Source of the DNA: an uncultured Clostridia bacterium
Lineage (GTDB): Bacteria; Bacillota; Clostridia; Christensenellales; Borkfalkiaceae
NCBI GenBank assembly: GCA_947629665.1
Contig: CANREJ010000012.1
Coordinates: 1-44,067, forward strand
Direction: 5' to 3'
Length of the DNA: 44,067 nt
Position 1 is the first letter of the stretch. Every line of letters begins with the position of its first letter. Below, piece by piece: positions 19,601 to 27,705 of the stretch. Both the position numbers and the translations under genes were made by a program. The notes beneath the pieces were generated by a model. That model was not told the origin of the DNA. It saw only the letters and a program-made list of their open reading frames with translations, and searched no databases.

Positions 19601-20437
19601 ACCGTGGAATACACCTATAACGGACAGGAGCAAACTTACGACGTTGCCGAAAACAAGTATTACAGCGTAAGCAACGCAACGCGCACCAATGCAGGCACGC
19701 AAAACGTATATATAAGCCTTGCGGATAAGCGCAACACCGTATGGGCGGACGGTACCACAAAGGACGTTGTCTATGTATTCACCGTAGCCAAGGCGGAGGT
19801 AACGCTCAACGTGGAGGACGCTGAATTTACCTACGACGGCAAAGGGCACGGAGTAACGGCAACGGCAAGCGTAGAAGGACTTCCCGTAGTTATAACCTAC
19901 AACGGCTATGCGGTTGAACCCGTAAGTGCGGGCACATATCAAGTAGTGGCTTCCGTTCCGGAGACGGAGAACTATCTCGGCGTAACTGTAAGCGGCAAAA
20001 CGCTTGTAATCAACAAAAAGGTAGTAACCGCAAGTTGGAACAGTACAACGTCGTATGAACAAAACGGAGCTGCGCAGACGCCATTTGCGGGCATAGAGGG
20101 CGTACCTGCGAACGTTGTAAAGGTAACGTACAGGAAAGGCGACGTCATACTCGGCGGAGCGCCCATTGTTGCGGGCAGCTACACTATAACCGTTGAGATC
20201 TTGAACCAAAACTATGAGTTCGGCGGCGAGAACGTAAAGACGTTCACAATAGCCGAAAGCTCACAGCAAACGAACCCCGGCACTCCCGGAAATCCCGACG
20301 TAAACGAACCAAGCGAACCCGCCGAAAACGGTTTCAATTGGGATGTGGTTTGGTACATTATGATAGCCTTATCTGCGGCATGCTTAATCTTTGCGATTGT
20401 AAGCCTGGTAATATGGTCCGGGCGGAACAGGGCTTAA
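10625..20437 (+). CDS. Giant surface protein, C-terminal part: tandem MBG/YDG-like repeats plus C-terminal TM anchor
   Basis: 3270 aa with about 20 repeats of the 'xYxG...NAGxYxxTV' type (e.g. TYNGENQYATVTVTGV, TYDGKGHGVTATASV), Pro-rich linker 'NPGTPGNPDVNEPSEPAENG', TM 'VVWYIMIALSAACLIFAIVSLVIWSGRNRA'. No Shine-Dalgarno or signal peptide at its own ATG. Confidence 0.88.
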   Translation: MFNSAQTDFSSALKEAGITGIQYDYRAMLTYEVEIVLQTAEGNNSITVLYNQMYYNTTNNNYYLYYKDGLDYKHDKTWTELVGTGPVYYGKVQITEDNIKDFITGNLSSVDYYVDNNNSIGVFTNTDTDIIDSWLTSESPRDITDPNKGLDIGKEEDKAKWFTFNYNPNTNRLPASITLVTKNEGGQINSTDVAMPTFQPIGEQVPDGEKEYPEITVMFDFAGYPYSRIFEGYDANRMTADYTYTGIGGHDVNGGKNKSTEKSTAPYDAGTYTITLKVNGGLHWSGTYNGLPIAENTSSGAVATAAADSESYTFILNIQKREVPVPGNQQVLYTEATGAEVNVFENNAYYKVVKYSQMIKESEQIGDMGVLDASGKIHPYQRGSYWVALELVDDYNLQWVAQGNAVVTESNEEYFKAIGENIETKNTKDKFVTCMLVISDEPQIEMPSWTTDNSIGHAYESTFTAEYRLQGYDFIDIFYGYQSNSMRAEITAYTPAGGKAATALPNSILNAGKYTVIFRPAPGYSWAEGTSGCGQEMTEKDQQLIVTVNITQKILETPRQQTQFITEGKDIEFVPASDNTWTVVGYGAKDAEISSGETTTLPKNAEGKYEAGTYQVKVQLTNSQNYAWRTPMEAGSEFAITELIVRDINSLTIEVPTNKEGTKATYTGSDLPSANYIDYDTSLKRAVSEFTYDTYNAGAYGTETATANPATIKDAGNYQITFTLPGPVSGQSYKWSDEKGGDTRTVELTVEKQEITNVRANATIDVKLNNGVACLPNGYLNPELYTVTYAHNGEEIGTPNEEGVYTVTLELTSAAYRNYYFSGTTRSIEGKYYPAKITLTLNVGLTSVTAPSSKIGDYTYDGTSHTFDDALNIPTESQEFIVSKTYSTVTYHKFGATETETPTQILNAGVYEFTFKLTSTDYAWNIATDNTSAKVNEDGNLVVTITVNQAELEIELTARGKPYDGTNTVKVTGNITGELYSVDGVKDVVTVGAITAHFEDANAGENKTVNVDPITLGGDKAYNYTAIYSETLTATISALDIEITWENVENLVYNGEDQVPTPKLPTTGIPSVDNTSDKLSVSANVTGAHKDAGTGYTATAELGGTAAKNYNITGSGTQTYAIKQATITLPTPDSVTYNGTEQKATALNTLQGANETLTLGTDYTVNYAAEGYSGTTATNAGEYTVTVTLTSENAHKNYTIGSGATVKFIIAKAKITFDKSTVSLTKEKTYDGNTSVTGVSADGNEIGISGVNSEQVKGKYTAVYNSKDVNSANTITVKLTLQNAANYEFSESSDSSYTLNEDGSITWTINGVKITPKTLDVAFDSDSLTQTYKGSALTPTATATGVNGEKVILDITLSGGAGYTGTLTGTQAINAGTYGATATINAALSAENASTNYTLNSATTTETFTIAKADLTVAVSDNSKTYNGENQYATVTVTGVNGNLAVNSDYTVTYTGRVTKGTTPVNADTYDVTVALIGTANQNYKLGGTTTKTFTIAKADLTVSVNSVDRVYNDSTDYASSYILECAVSAEQADASIKVYGIAINAGTYKYVLSNESGTGYTPLVVSLGDKKGAFDPDNYQLKLGAYVQFTVARATITEIEWLVDEAELLHRYTYDGIEHTVKAKGIAGSAPDVELTVLDSKYKDVKAEGYKFTAKLPDGQTNYKFVDGFDTTITVNVQPKEITVNITAEKDYDNTTKIGKYTWSLNDICDGDKEQVSVGSVEGNYTDKTAGERKTLNITKVTLTGDRAHNYTVEPFTETAGNSTINQARVTVKGTLDLSRLSADLQKELAEYLTYNNKVKTIAITNSPLSQVPKVDKDNNEIKGEYLDENGGVGMGGSAPYFYLPLTSLTAYGLTISNFYGIDYVGNESDGAIITFMFATHSTGAGDYSKSKSNLYIEANIAGRTPEQIAAKSNYSGTSTGTQSHGWEEGSWRYADFSGLNEAQITISKLAVSLDWAHNISGATDIVDKDTHEYKGTDYSGEYKASFVSGDGHIIDFGDYGTYEIKKGSVTVKEIKDVGTYIITAKPDSTKLHNHDVTGNLTLTVIIEPYTVKQADIQNSIAEGWINKASNLLLASGKYDIGEAGSPNMVNANNAFAWHRAGTDAEVVLNETNFTSSLGNSSNKMFNVEAGSYTNNKQKSSGAGYQKSYTATVNLVLTDSTNYRWDSAGYTIANQTVAVSGDKLVVTKQWYLVEGNSTKTDLQVNGSTGYTWEFGEAVNISEPELMHERAKASYKLEYRGPVTAATTVWNISFNSSVNELSAYLNSSTPVGTYYLTLTIEEYDDGDKQYPKTDIIYIITVTPKDISETVNINGNYEYDGTVKLPVDHFDEIFKLAPTVTRQGIWAGLAYDAYFKGPEASDITFAPAPNNSADKTTLQYYTQEELVHINGAPINVRLTEQEIDGKIQYVEVPYNMYYKFTAANYEAYYGEFKVTVTRKVIAPKLQSTDDRVQVDNVNGNVTWAYGTEVTRDILNLTFGIDGNPSIVMRYKLYLQSDTNFTTLMGEGVTNGEFRLPTTAGVYTWIFTFDNWNDSGNQNNNYTLDGANGTFDETIDGKTYSKPYYKITLTINRANATVSVSNTSKTYSGSNQFATVTVKGVSGNLVNSDYTVTYLDSANTAVSPKNVGVYKVQVNLKGLAATNYNIIGYDTPEEFEITPAKVTVQYTGVTSFVYNGDDWWKEISSKFEANVINSAAGLPEITYTVLYNGAPVQNNEIIEVGTYSITASIADSNYELNLANGNEIVTISITGNVIERIEWIGDTTHTYNGSNFTKPAAVAILVSGAREELTVNGKVGSAVGSYEFSVVKTADYIFGDGLQLSFTVTVKPAQVSIAKAVFREVYTGKAHAPEITLKWDDDNLDKSYYTVSGPANAVNAGTYRYTVKLTNSNFTFAFGNNTTTATLYISAARVNIAQTEYTEVYSGEAKTLPQLGLSWSGGALTSNDYTIRGTQAINAGTYTYTVTLKSKNFTFAGGNSAKVTIVITKLGVQKPAESTVEYTYNGQEQTYDVAENKYYSVSNATRTNAGTQNVYISLADKRNTVWADGTTKDVVYVFTVAKAEVTLNVEDAEFTYDGKGHGVTATASVEGLPVVITYNGYAVEPVSAGTYQVVASVPETENYLGVTVSGKTLVINKKVVTASWNSTTSYEQNGAAQTPFAGIEGVPANVVKVTYRKGDVILGGAPIVAGSYTITVEILNQNYEFGGENVKTFTIAESSQQTNPGTPGNPDVNEPSEPAENGFNWDVVWYIMIALSAACLIFAIVSLVIWSGRNRA

Positions 20438-20470
20438 CGAACCGTAGTAAAACTTAATTCAAAACGTTGT

Positions 20471-20500
20471 GCCCGCAGGTGATTCCTGCGGGCATATTTT
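20471..20500 (+). terminator. Hairpin terminator after the giant gene
   Basis: GCCCGCAGG-tgatt-CCTGCGGGC followed by atatttt. Confidence 0.75.
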
Positions 20501-20559
20501 GCGGTTAAGAATTATAACCAAAAGATATAAATTCCCTCGGCGTTTTAATACAATATTGT

Positions 20560-21237
20560 ATGGCGCGCAAACACGGGGCTGTAAAAGCCAAAAACAAAAA
20601 ATTTCGCCGTTTTAAAGTGATTGTGGCAATCGTTTTATTGCTGTTGATATGCGTTTTAGTGTATTTCCAGCGCAACGTTACGCGCGTTTTAATTTCAATA
20701 AGCGAGGCAACTATCCGCTCCATAACCACAGTGGCCGTAAACGACGCAATTTACTACACGTTGAACGACGCGGTGCGCTACGAGGACCTCATAGATATAG
20801 AGAGGGATGAATACGGCAACGTAACGTCCATAACCACCGACAGCTTAAAAATTAACAGAATAGCAAGGGACACAGCATATTTATCGCAGGAAAATTTAAA
20901 CAGAATGAGTGCGGAGGGAATTATGGTACCGCTCGGCGCTTTGACGGGCATAGAGGCTCTTGCCGGTTTTGGTCGGCCGATAAACATAAAGATAATACCC
21001 ATATCCAATGTTGAGTGCCGTTTTGTGTCAAAATTTACCGAAGCGGGCATAAACCAAACCCTTCATTCGCTGTATCTTGAAATTGTTTCGGATATATCCA
21101 TAATAATGCCGTCAAAATCCACAAATCTCGCATCCACAACGGAAGTACTTATATGCGAAAGCGTAATAGCCGGGCACGTGCCCGAAGCGTACTTGCAGGC
21201 CTCGTGGGCGGGCGGAAACGGGGCGTTGGTTCCGTAA
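20560..21237 (+). CDS. yunB: Sporulation protein YunB
   Basis: 225 aa with N-terminal TM, 'NVTRVLISISEATIRSITTVAVNDAIYYTL...INRIARDTAYLSQENLNRM...VPLGALTGIEALAGFGRPINIKIIPI', YunB pattern. Confidence 0.9.
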   Translation: MARKHGAVKAKNKKFRRFKVIVAIVLLLLICVLVYFQRNVTRVLISISEATIRSITTVAVNDAIYYTLNDAVRYEDLIDIERDEYGNVTSITTDSLKINRIARDTAYLSQENLNRMSAEGIMVPLGALTGIEALAGFGRPINIKIIPISNVECRFVSKFTEAGINQTLHSLYLEIVSDISIIMPSKSTNLASTTEVLICESVIAGHVPEAYLQASWAGGNGALVP

Positions 21238-21243
21238 AAAGGA

Positions 21244-21273
21244 GCGGCGGGCGCAAATCTTTGCGCCCGCCGC
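21244..21273. terminator. Hairpin between convergent yunB and pheT
   Basis: GCGGCGGGCGCAA-atct-TTGCGCCCGCCGC. Confidence 0.75.
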
Positions 21274-21289
21274 ATATTATTTTTGCCGT

Positions 21290-23713
21290 TTATCTCAGTT
21301 CTATTCCCAAATTATATTTAAGATTGCCCAAAATCTTTTTAACAAAGCCGTCCACACGCGTGGTAATTTCTTCGTCTTTGGGCGTGAAAGTTACGGTAAA
21401 CGCCATCGATTTTTTACCTTCGCCAATCTGTCCGCCTTCGTAAACGTCAAAAAGTTTAACGTCCGTAACATATTTGCATGCGCCGAAAATCGCCTTTTCA
21501 ATCTCGCCGCAGGTAATTTTTTTGTCGCAAACAAGCGCAAGGTCGCGCGTTTCCACGGCAAATTTAGGCAGAGGGGAGTAGCGGAAGGGTTTTTGATGCT
21601 TTTTCAGCTCTTCGTAGTCGAGTTCGGCAATAAACGCCGCCCTGTCCAGAGCAAGCTCGCCCGCAATCTGCGGCGACACCATTCCCAAATAACCCACTTC
21701 AACCCCGTCGCACACGACCGAAGCGGTAATTCCGGGGTGTAAAAATTCCTTTTTGGTGGATGAGTATTCAAATTTTGTGTTCAGCGCGTCTGCAACCGTT
21801 TCAACCGCGCCCTTCAAATCAAAAAAGTCGCACTTGCCCCACATGCCTATCGCCAGCGTTGCGCGCTCTTCGGGGAATGATACAAGGGGCAGTTCTTTGG
21901 GAAGATAAATCTTTGCAAGCTCGTAAACCTTGCCCTCCATATTCCCGCGCCGTAAATTGCGCACTATAACCTGCATAACCGAGGGCGCAAGCGTGGTGCG
22001 CATAATGGATAACTCCTCGCTTATGGGGTTTAAAATGCGTATGGCGTTCCTGCGGCTGTCGCCTTCTGCAATATGCAACATATCCAAATCTTTTTGCGAG
22101 TAGAAGGAATAGGTTGAAATTTCGTAAAGCCCCTTTTCCGTAAGCGCGCGCTTTAATTTTATCTCCGCCTTCTGTTCGGGCGAATATCCGCCGTTCGTAA
22201 TGGATGCGGAGGGCATAAACGTGCCGTCTATGTGTTCATAGCCGTACAGCCTGATAACTTCCTCGGCAATATCGGGATATTGGTCTATATCCTCGCGCCA
22301 GCCGGGTGCGGTAAGGTGCAAACTGTCGCCTTCCTCCGCAACCTCAAAACACAAATTCTTTAAAATTTCAACTATTTTTTCGGTGGGCACCATAATTCCC
22401 AAAAGCTCGTTTATTTTTTTAACGCTCACCGTCATTTTTTTGTTTTCGGATTTTGAATACTCCGTTTTAACGTCCACATGAACGTCCGTTACGGTGCCGC
22501 AATTCAATGCCTGTATCAAATTTAAGGCCCTTGCCATCGCTCTTTCGGTGGTGTATTCGTTTACGCCCTTTTCAAACAGCGCAGAGCTGTCCGTGTGCAA
22601 ACCCAATGCCCGCGCCGTCTTTCTCACGCTGTCGCGGGCAAACTTCGCCGCCTCAAACAGCACTTCGTTTGTGTTTTGGGTAATTTCGCTGTTCAGTCCA
22701 CCCATAACGCCCGCAAGCGCAACGGGTTTTTCGCCGTCGCAAATTACAAGATTTTCCCCGTTCAGCTCAAACTCGCTGTTGTCAAGCGTTGTAATTTTTT
22801 CCTTTTCGCGCGCCCTGCGCACAACTATTTCCCGCCCGCCGAGCGTGTTTAAGTCAAACGCGTGCATCGGTTGCCCCATTTCGAGCAGTATAAAGTTTGT
22901 TATATCAACAACATTGCTTATTGAGCGCAACCCACACAGCGCAAGCCTCTTTCTCATCCACATGGGCGATGGTGCGATTTTTACGTCTTTAACATAGTGC
23001 CCTATATATCGGGGACATATTTCGGGCGCAAGATCGGTAATTTTTATTTCCTTATATTTGCCGGCAACGGGAGTGTAGGAGCAGTCGGGCTCCTTAACTT
23101 TTTTACCGAGTACGGCGGCAACCTCCCGCGCAATTCCCAAAACCGATTGGCAATCGGGGCGGTTCGCGGTTACGGCAATGTCAAAGATATAGTCGTCAAG
23201 CCCCAAAAGCGGTTTTACGTCCGCGCCGTTTTCAAATTCTTTGGGCAAGAGTAAAAGACCGCAATAATCTCCGCCCTCAAACAAATCTCCGTTCACGCCT
23301 ATTTCCACGCCCGAACAAAGCATACCGTCGCTTTCAATTCCGCGCAGTTTACCTTTTTTAATTGTCATCACGCCCTCAACGGTAACGTGGTCCTTGCCGG
23401 TTGCGTAAACGGTAGCCCCAACAAGCGCAACGGGAGCCTTTATGCCCTTTTCAACATTATCCGCCCCGCAACAAATCTGCAAAACGCCGTATTTTCCGCA
23501 GTCAACCTTGCAAACATGCAGGTGAGTTCCCTCAACGGGTTCGCACTCCACAACTTCGCCCACTACAACTCCGGAAATATCTTTGCCCACTTCAATCAGT
23601 TCTTCAACCTCGAACCCGCACGAAAACAACTTTTGCATAAGCTCTTCGGCGGGTATATCTATATCAACGTAATCTTTCAGCCAACTTAAAGGTGCTTTCA
23701 TATCAAACCTCAA
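21290..23713 (-). CDS. pheT: Phenylalanine--tRNA ligase beta subunit
   Basis: 807 aa; '[16 protein letters not shown]', tRNA-binding domain, '[14 protein letters not shown]', FDX-ACB C-terminus. Confidence 0.97.
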   Translation of the reverse strand: MRFDMKAPLSWLKDYVDIDIPAEELMQKLFSCGFEVEELIEVGKDISGVVVGEVVECEPVEGTHLHVCKVDCGKYGVLQICCGADNVEKGIKAPVALVGATVYATGKDHVTVEGVMTIKKGKLRGIESDGMLCSGVEIGVNGDLFEGGDYCGLLLLPKEFENGADVKPLLGLDDYIFDIAVTANRPDCQSVLGIAREVAAVLGKKVKEPDCSYTPVAGKYKEIKITDLAPEICPRYIGHYVKDVKIAPSPMWMRKRLALCGLRSISNVVDITNFILLEMGQPMHAFDLNTLGGREIVVRRAREKEKITTLDNSEFELNGENLVICDGEKPVALAGVMGGLNSEITQNTNEVLFEAAKFARDSVRKTARALGLHTDSSALFEKGVNEYTTERAMARALNLIQALNCGTVTDVHVDVKTEYSKSENKKMTVSVKKINELLGIMVPTEKIVEILKNLCFEVAEEGDSLHLTAPGWREDIDQYPDIAEEVIRLYGYEHIDGTFMPSASITNGGYSPEQKAEIKLKRALTEKGLYEISTYSFYSQKDLDMLHIAEGDSRRNAIRILNPISEELSIMRTTLAPSVMQVIVRNLRRGNMEGKVYELAKIYLPKELPLVSFPEERATLAIGMWGKCDFFDLKGAVETVADALNTKFEYSSTKKEFLHPGITASVVCDGVEVGYLGMVSPQIAGELALDRAAFIAELDYEELKKHQKPFRYSPLPKFAVETRDLALVCDKKITCGEIEKAIFGACKYVTDVKLFDVYEGGQIGEGKKSMAFTVTFTPKDEEITTRVDGFVKKILGNLKYNLGIELR

Positions 23714-24738
23714 TCCTTAAACTGTTTTAAAAATCTCGTATCGCCCTCAAAGAGCAATTTCATATTGTTTATGCCGTATTTAAGCATTGCTATGCGCTCT
23801 ATGCCCATGCCGAAGGCAAATCCCGTATACACGTCTGGGTCAACGCCGCAGCCCTCCAAAACTCGCCTGTTTACCATGCCTGCGCCCAAAACTTCAATCC
23901 AGCCCGTGCCCTTGCACAGCCTGCAACCTTTGCCGCCGCACTCAAAACAGCTCACGTCAACTTCAACCGAAGGCTCGGTAAAGGGGAAGTAGGAGGGGCG
24001 TAAACGGGTTTTAACTCCCTCGCCAAACACTTTGCGCGCAAACTCGTCCAGCATGCCTTTAAGGTCGCATAGGGTTATGCCCTTGTCCACAACAAGGCCC
24101 TCCATCTGCGAAAACATAGGCGAGTGCGTTGCGTCGTCGTCGCTTCTGTAAACCTTACCGGGTGAAAGAATTTTAATCGGCGGCTTTTTATTTTCCATAA
24201 CGCGTATCTGCCCCGCCGAAGTCTGCGTCCTTAAAAGCAGGTCGGGAGCAAGATAAAACGTATCCTGCATATCCCTTGCAGGGTGATCCTTGGGGGTGTT
24301 CAAAGCGGTAAAGTTATAGTAATCGTTCTCGATTTCTGGCCCTTCGAACACTTCAAAACCCATTCCCGAAAATATCGAAACAAGCTCGTTTCTTATAAGC
24401 GTGTTGGGATGGAAGGAGCCGCTCTCCGCCTTTTTTGCGGGCATAGTAACGTCCACCGTCTCGGCGGCATACCGCTCTTCGAGTTCCTTTTCTTTAAGCT
24501 GGGAGTTCAACTCCTCAAAAACCCGCTCGGTGCGCGTTCTCAAATCATTCAAAAGCTGGCCGACTTCACGTTTTTTGTCGGGCGGAACTTCGCGCATGCC
24601 CTTCATCAGCTCGGATATTTCGCCCGATTTTCCAAGGAACTTCATTTTAATTTCCTGCAAGTGCTTGGAAAGTTTAACATTTTTAAGCGCTTCGGAAATT
24701 TTAGCTTCAATATCCTTTATTTTTTCGTTAATTTCCAT
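23710..24738 (-). CDS. pheS: Phenylalanine--tRNA ligase alpha subunit
   Basis: 342 aa; '[35 protein letters not shown]', '[18 protein letters not shown]', '[18 protein letters not shown]'. Confidence 0.97.
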   Translation of the reverse strand: MEINEKIKDIEAKISEALKNVKLSKHLQEIKMKFLGKSGEISELMKGMREVPPDKKREVGQLLNDLRTRTERVFEELNSQLKEKELEERYAAETVDVTMPAKKAESGSFHPNTLIRNELVSIFSGMGFEVFEGPEIENDYYNFTALNTPKDHPARDMQDTFYLAPDLLLRTQTSAGQIRVMENKKPPIKILSPGKVYRSDDDATHSPMFSQMEGLVVDKGITLCDLKGMLDEFARKVFGEGVKTRLRPSYFPFTEPSVEVDVSCFECGGKGCRLCKGTGWIEVLGAGMVNRRVLEGCGVDPDVYTGFAFGMGIERIAMLKYGINNMKLLFEGDTRFLKQFKD

Positions 24739-24759
24739 AACTGCTCCTTAAATAAATAA

Positions 24760-25010
24760 TAAAAGCCCCGTGCAAAGCACAGGGCGAAATTTTCGCGGTA
24801 CCACCTGAATTCGCGGCAAAAGCCGCCTTATTGCCTTGTAACGCCAAGGATAAGCGGAGAGCGCTACTTGTTGCCTTTCACGCTTCGGCTCGCGGGTGAA
24901 TACCGGCCGCACTCCCATAAAAAACCTTTCAGCCCACGAATTTTTCTCTCTAAAAGGGAGTATTTGCGCCCGTCTGTCCCGTTCAACGCCAATATAAAGT
25001 TGTTTCACAA
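24760..25010 (-). promoter_or_regulatory. T-box riboswitch (Phe specific) upstream of pheST
   Basis: On the minus strand: T-box 'AATTCAGGTGGTACCGCG' (24794-24811), terminator GCCCTGTGCTTTGCACGGGGC + T run, AGAGAG/GGCTGAAAGG Stem I elements, candidate specifier UUC followed by A (TTC = complement of 24898-24900). Confidence 0.92.
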
Positions 25011-25246
25011 AAAGCTCGGCAAGCCGTGCCTGCGCTTTTTCGTGAGTTTTAGGGCTACTCGCCCTCTGCCTGCGATTTTTTAAAGGCTCACGATTATATA
25101 ATCGCAGGCATTCACCTCGCTCAGGCGAAAGTGTTCGCAAATTGAGTTGCGCTGGCGCAGGCATAGCCTGCTTGCGCCATTTATTATTTGGAAATGTTCA
25201 CAAAAATTTTCGTGCGGTTGCGCACACAACCAACAAAACCAATAAA

Positions 25247-25275
25247 ATTATATTTTAAATCCCGGCGGTTGTCAA
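25247..25275 (-). promoter_or_regulatory. Sigma-A-type promoter for the pheST leader
   Basis: Minus strand TTGACA (25275-25270), 17-nt spacer, TATAAT (25252-25247). Confidence 0.8.
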
Positions 25276-25359
25276 CTTATTTTTGGCGTCCGCGTCAATA
25301 TACAAATATTTTCCGCTTTCAGCCAATTTATTGTGCGACGTTATAATTTTATTATTTTT

Positions 25360-26436
25360 TTAAAACATAGAAAAAACGCAGGCAAGAATAAGCGCAACGG
25401 CAATGTACACGCACAGTAGCACGGCGTATTTTACGCCTATTTTAAAAGTTCTCCGCCAGGCAATGGTAGCCACTACGGCCGCAAGCACGGTAATGCACAC
25501 AAAAGCGGCTGAGTCTATCGTCGCTATTGCGCATATGATAATCAAATAGAACGGAATATACGTTTTATAGCAGAATAAACTCTCCGTAATCTGTTCGCAG
25601 TTTTCGGCGCGGCAGTTTTTTTCGGTTAAAAACATATACGCGGTAGCTGCGGCTGCAAGCAAAGTATATAATATTCCGCCCGAAAGTATCAAAATATTGT
25701 TCAGCGCGGGACCGGGATAAACGCCTCCCGCAAAACTCCATAACGCAATACCGTTTTTGAGGTACGCCGCTTCAAAGAGCGGTGCGAGCGCCTGCATAAT
25801 TCCGAACGGAGTAAACGAAATCAAATTAAAGGAATAGAAAAAGGAAAATACGGATGAGATGTCGTCTATCGCGTACATAAGCGCTATTCCGGCAAGGAAT
25901 CCGCCCAAAACGCCCACCACGCCGTCCGCCACGGTGTTTGCGCGGGTATATAAAAATGCGGCAATGGAGTAGCAGGTGAATATAGGCACAGGCAGGGCGA
26001 GATATGCGTAGAGGTAGTAAATAAGCCGCAACCGCCTTACCCGCGCGGCAATGGCGGCAAATCCCAGCCAATACGCAACGGTAGCCGCGGCGTAAATCCC
26101 CAAAAGCCCCGTCAAAAAATGCACTGCAAAAATTTTAGTGCGTGAGAGGGGCAGGGAGTAGAACATATCCGCGCTCCGCTTGTTCATTTTATAATTGAAC
26201 ACATATACGGGCGTTATCACAGCCATCAAAACCGCCTCAACCAAAAATTCGGCGTAGAACAGGTTTACGCGGTTTGCAAGGTAATCGGGATATCCCTCCG
26301 GCAGTGTTTCCGGGTTGTTCCAGCCCGAATAATTGTGCACTTCAATGGGCACAACGTACACAATTATTGCAAACACGGTGAGGATAATAAAGGGAAGAAT
26401 ACATTTTTTAAGATAATACAAAAAATATTTTTTCAT
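25360..26436 (-). CDS. ABC transporter permease (ABC-2 type)
   Basis: 358 aa, multi-TM, 'NKRSADMFYSLPLSRTKIFAVHFLTGLLGIY' typical of GntR-linked ABC-2 permeases. Confidence 0.85.
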   Translation of the reverse strand: MKKYFLYYLKKCILPFIILTVFAIIVYVVPIEVHNYSGWNNPETLPEGYPDYLANRVNLFYAEFLVEAVLMAVITPVYVFNYKMNKRSADMFYSLPLSRTKIFAVHFLTGLLGIYAAATVAYWLGFAAIAARVRRLRLIYYLYAYLALPVPIFTCYSIAAFLYTRANTVADGVVGVLGGFLAGIALMYAIDDISSVFSFFYSFNLISFTPFGIMQALAPLFEAAYLKNGIALWSFAGGVYPGPALNNILILSGGILYTLLAAAATAYMFLTEKNCRAENCEQITESLFCYKTYIPFYLIIICAIATIDSAAFVCITVLAAVVATIAWRRTFKIGVKYAVLLCVYIAVALILACVFSMF

Positions 26437-27308
26437 TTAAGATACCCCCGTTCGCCCACCTCGTAAATAAACATATCTTCAAAGTCCATGGGTATTTCAT
26501 CCATCACTAAGGGCTTCATATTCTCAATACAGGCGCGTATTGTTTGTGGATCGCCCTTTGCCACAAGCCTTATAACCCTGCCCGTCTTTTCAAAGTGCAG
26601 GCATTCAAATGGCATATCCTCCCGCAATTTATCGTCCTCAAACACAAGCTGGTACTTGCTTAACTTTGCAAGCTCTCCCTGTAAATTTCCGTAGGCCTTA
26701 ACCGTTTTATTGTCCAAAAGTGCAAAGCTGTCCGAAATATCTTCAAGCTCGCGGAGGGAGTGGGAGGCAATCAAAAATGTCGTCCCCTTTTCCGCAAGCT
26801 CTATTATCCCGCGCTTAAACTCCAACCTTGCCAAAGGGTCCAGACCGTCGAACGCTTCGTCCAAAAGCATATATTCGGGCTTGCAGGCAAGCGCCAGCGA
26901 AATAAATGTCTGCCGTTTCATTCCCTTTGAAAAATTTTTCAGCGGCTTTGATACGTTCAGCTTAAATTTGTCTGCGTAACTAAAAAACACTTCGTTGTCA
27001 AAGTCGTAAAAATTTTTATAAAACTCCGCCTGCGCCTTCGCCGTCAAATTAGTGGTATAGTAGGGGTCGTCTTGCAAAAAAAAGATTTTTTTCTTTACGT
27101 TTTCATTTTCGTATACCGGTTCCCCGTCTATCAAAATTTCTCCGCAGTCCGGCTTTAAAACGCCGGCTATCAGTCTTAAAAGCGTGCTCTTCCCCGCGCC
27201 GTTTATTCCTATAAGCCCGAACACCGAGCCATTCTCAACTCTTAACTCCGCGCCCGAAAGCACTTGTTTTTCGCCGAAGCTCTTTCCGAGATTTTTAATT
27301 TCAATCAT
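26433..27308 (-). CDS. ABC transporter ATP-binding protein
   Basis: Walker A 'GLIGINGAGKSTLLRLIAG', signature-like 'LKNFSKGMKRQTFISLALACKPEYMLLDEAFDGLDPLARLEF'. Confidence 0.95.
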   Translation of the reverse strand: MIEIKNLGKSFGEKQVLSGAELRVENGSVFGLIGINGAGKSTLLRLIAGVLKPDCGEILIDGEPVYENENVKKKIFFLQDDPYYTTNLTAKAQAEFYKNFYDFDNEVFFSYADKFKLNVSKPLKNFSKGMKRQTFISLALACKPEYMLLDEAFDGLDPLARLEFKRGIIELAEKGTTFLIASHSLRELEDISDSFALLDNKTVKAYGNLQGELAKLSKYQLVFEDDKLREDMPFECLHFEKTGRVIRLVAKGDPQTIRACIENMKPLVMDEIPMDFEDMFIYEVGERGYLK

Positions 27309-27645
27309 CTTCGTCCTCCCCGAACAGTTCGTTCAAAAGTTTCAAAAGGTGTTCTTTCAACATTCCTTCCGCCTTTAAAGCCTCCAACGCCCGCCTTGCG
27401 TGTTCCTCGGCGGAATCGTCCATCTTTTTATCCGCAACGTAAACGCCCTTTTTGGGCAGGGTATATATAAGCCCTTCACCTTCCAGCGCCGAATACGCCC
27501 TCTGCACCGTGTTCGGGTTCACGCCAAGCTTCAACGCCATTTCACGGCAGGACGGCAGCCTGTCGCCCTCCCGCAAAATGCCCAGCTCTATATCCCTTTT
27601 AATTCCGTTCACAATACTCTCGTAAACGTTCGGTCTACCGCCCAT
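27301..27645 (-). CDS. GntR family transcriptional regulator (YtrA-like)
   Basis: 'YESIVNGIKRDIELGILREGDRLPSCREMALKLGVNPNTVQRAYSALEGEGLIYTLPKKGVYVA', GntR wHTH. Start set to 27645 because the track start (27705) falls in the -35 element. Confidence 0.92.
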   Translation of the reverse strand: MGGRPNVYESIVNGIKRDIELGILREGDRLPSCREMALKLGVNPNTVQRAYSALEGEGLIYTLPKKGVYVADKKMDDSAEEHARRALEALKAEGMLKEHLLKLLNELFGEDEDD

Positions 27646-27676
27646 AATCAAGTCCAAATCTGTATTATCTGTATTA

Positions 27677-27705
27677 ATTATAATGTGTAAACCTGCAACT
27701 GTCAA
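27677..27705 (-). promoter_or_regulatory. Consensus sigma-A-type promoter for the gntR-ABC operon
   Basis: Minus strand TTGACA (27705-27700), 17-nt spacer, TATAAT (27682-27677); an ATACAGATAATACAG direct repeat follows just downstream. Confidence 0.8.

Noticed and set aside
24748-25164. 138-aa minus-strand ORF upstream of pheS
   Set aside because: Covers the T-box riboswitch (GGTGGTACCGCG, terminator); it is leader RNA, not a protein.
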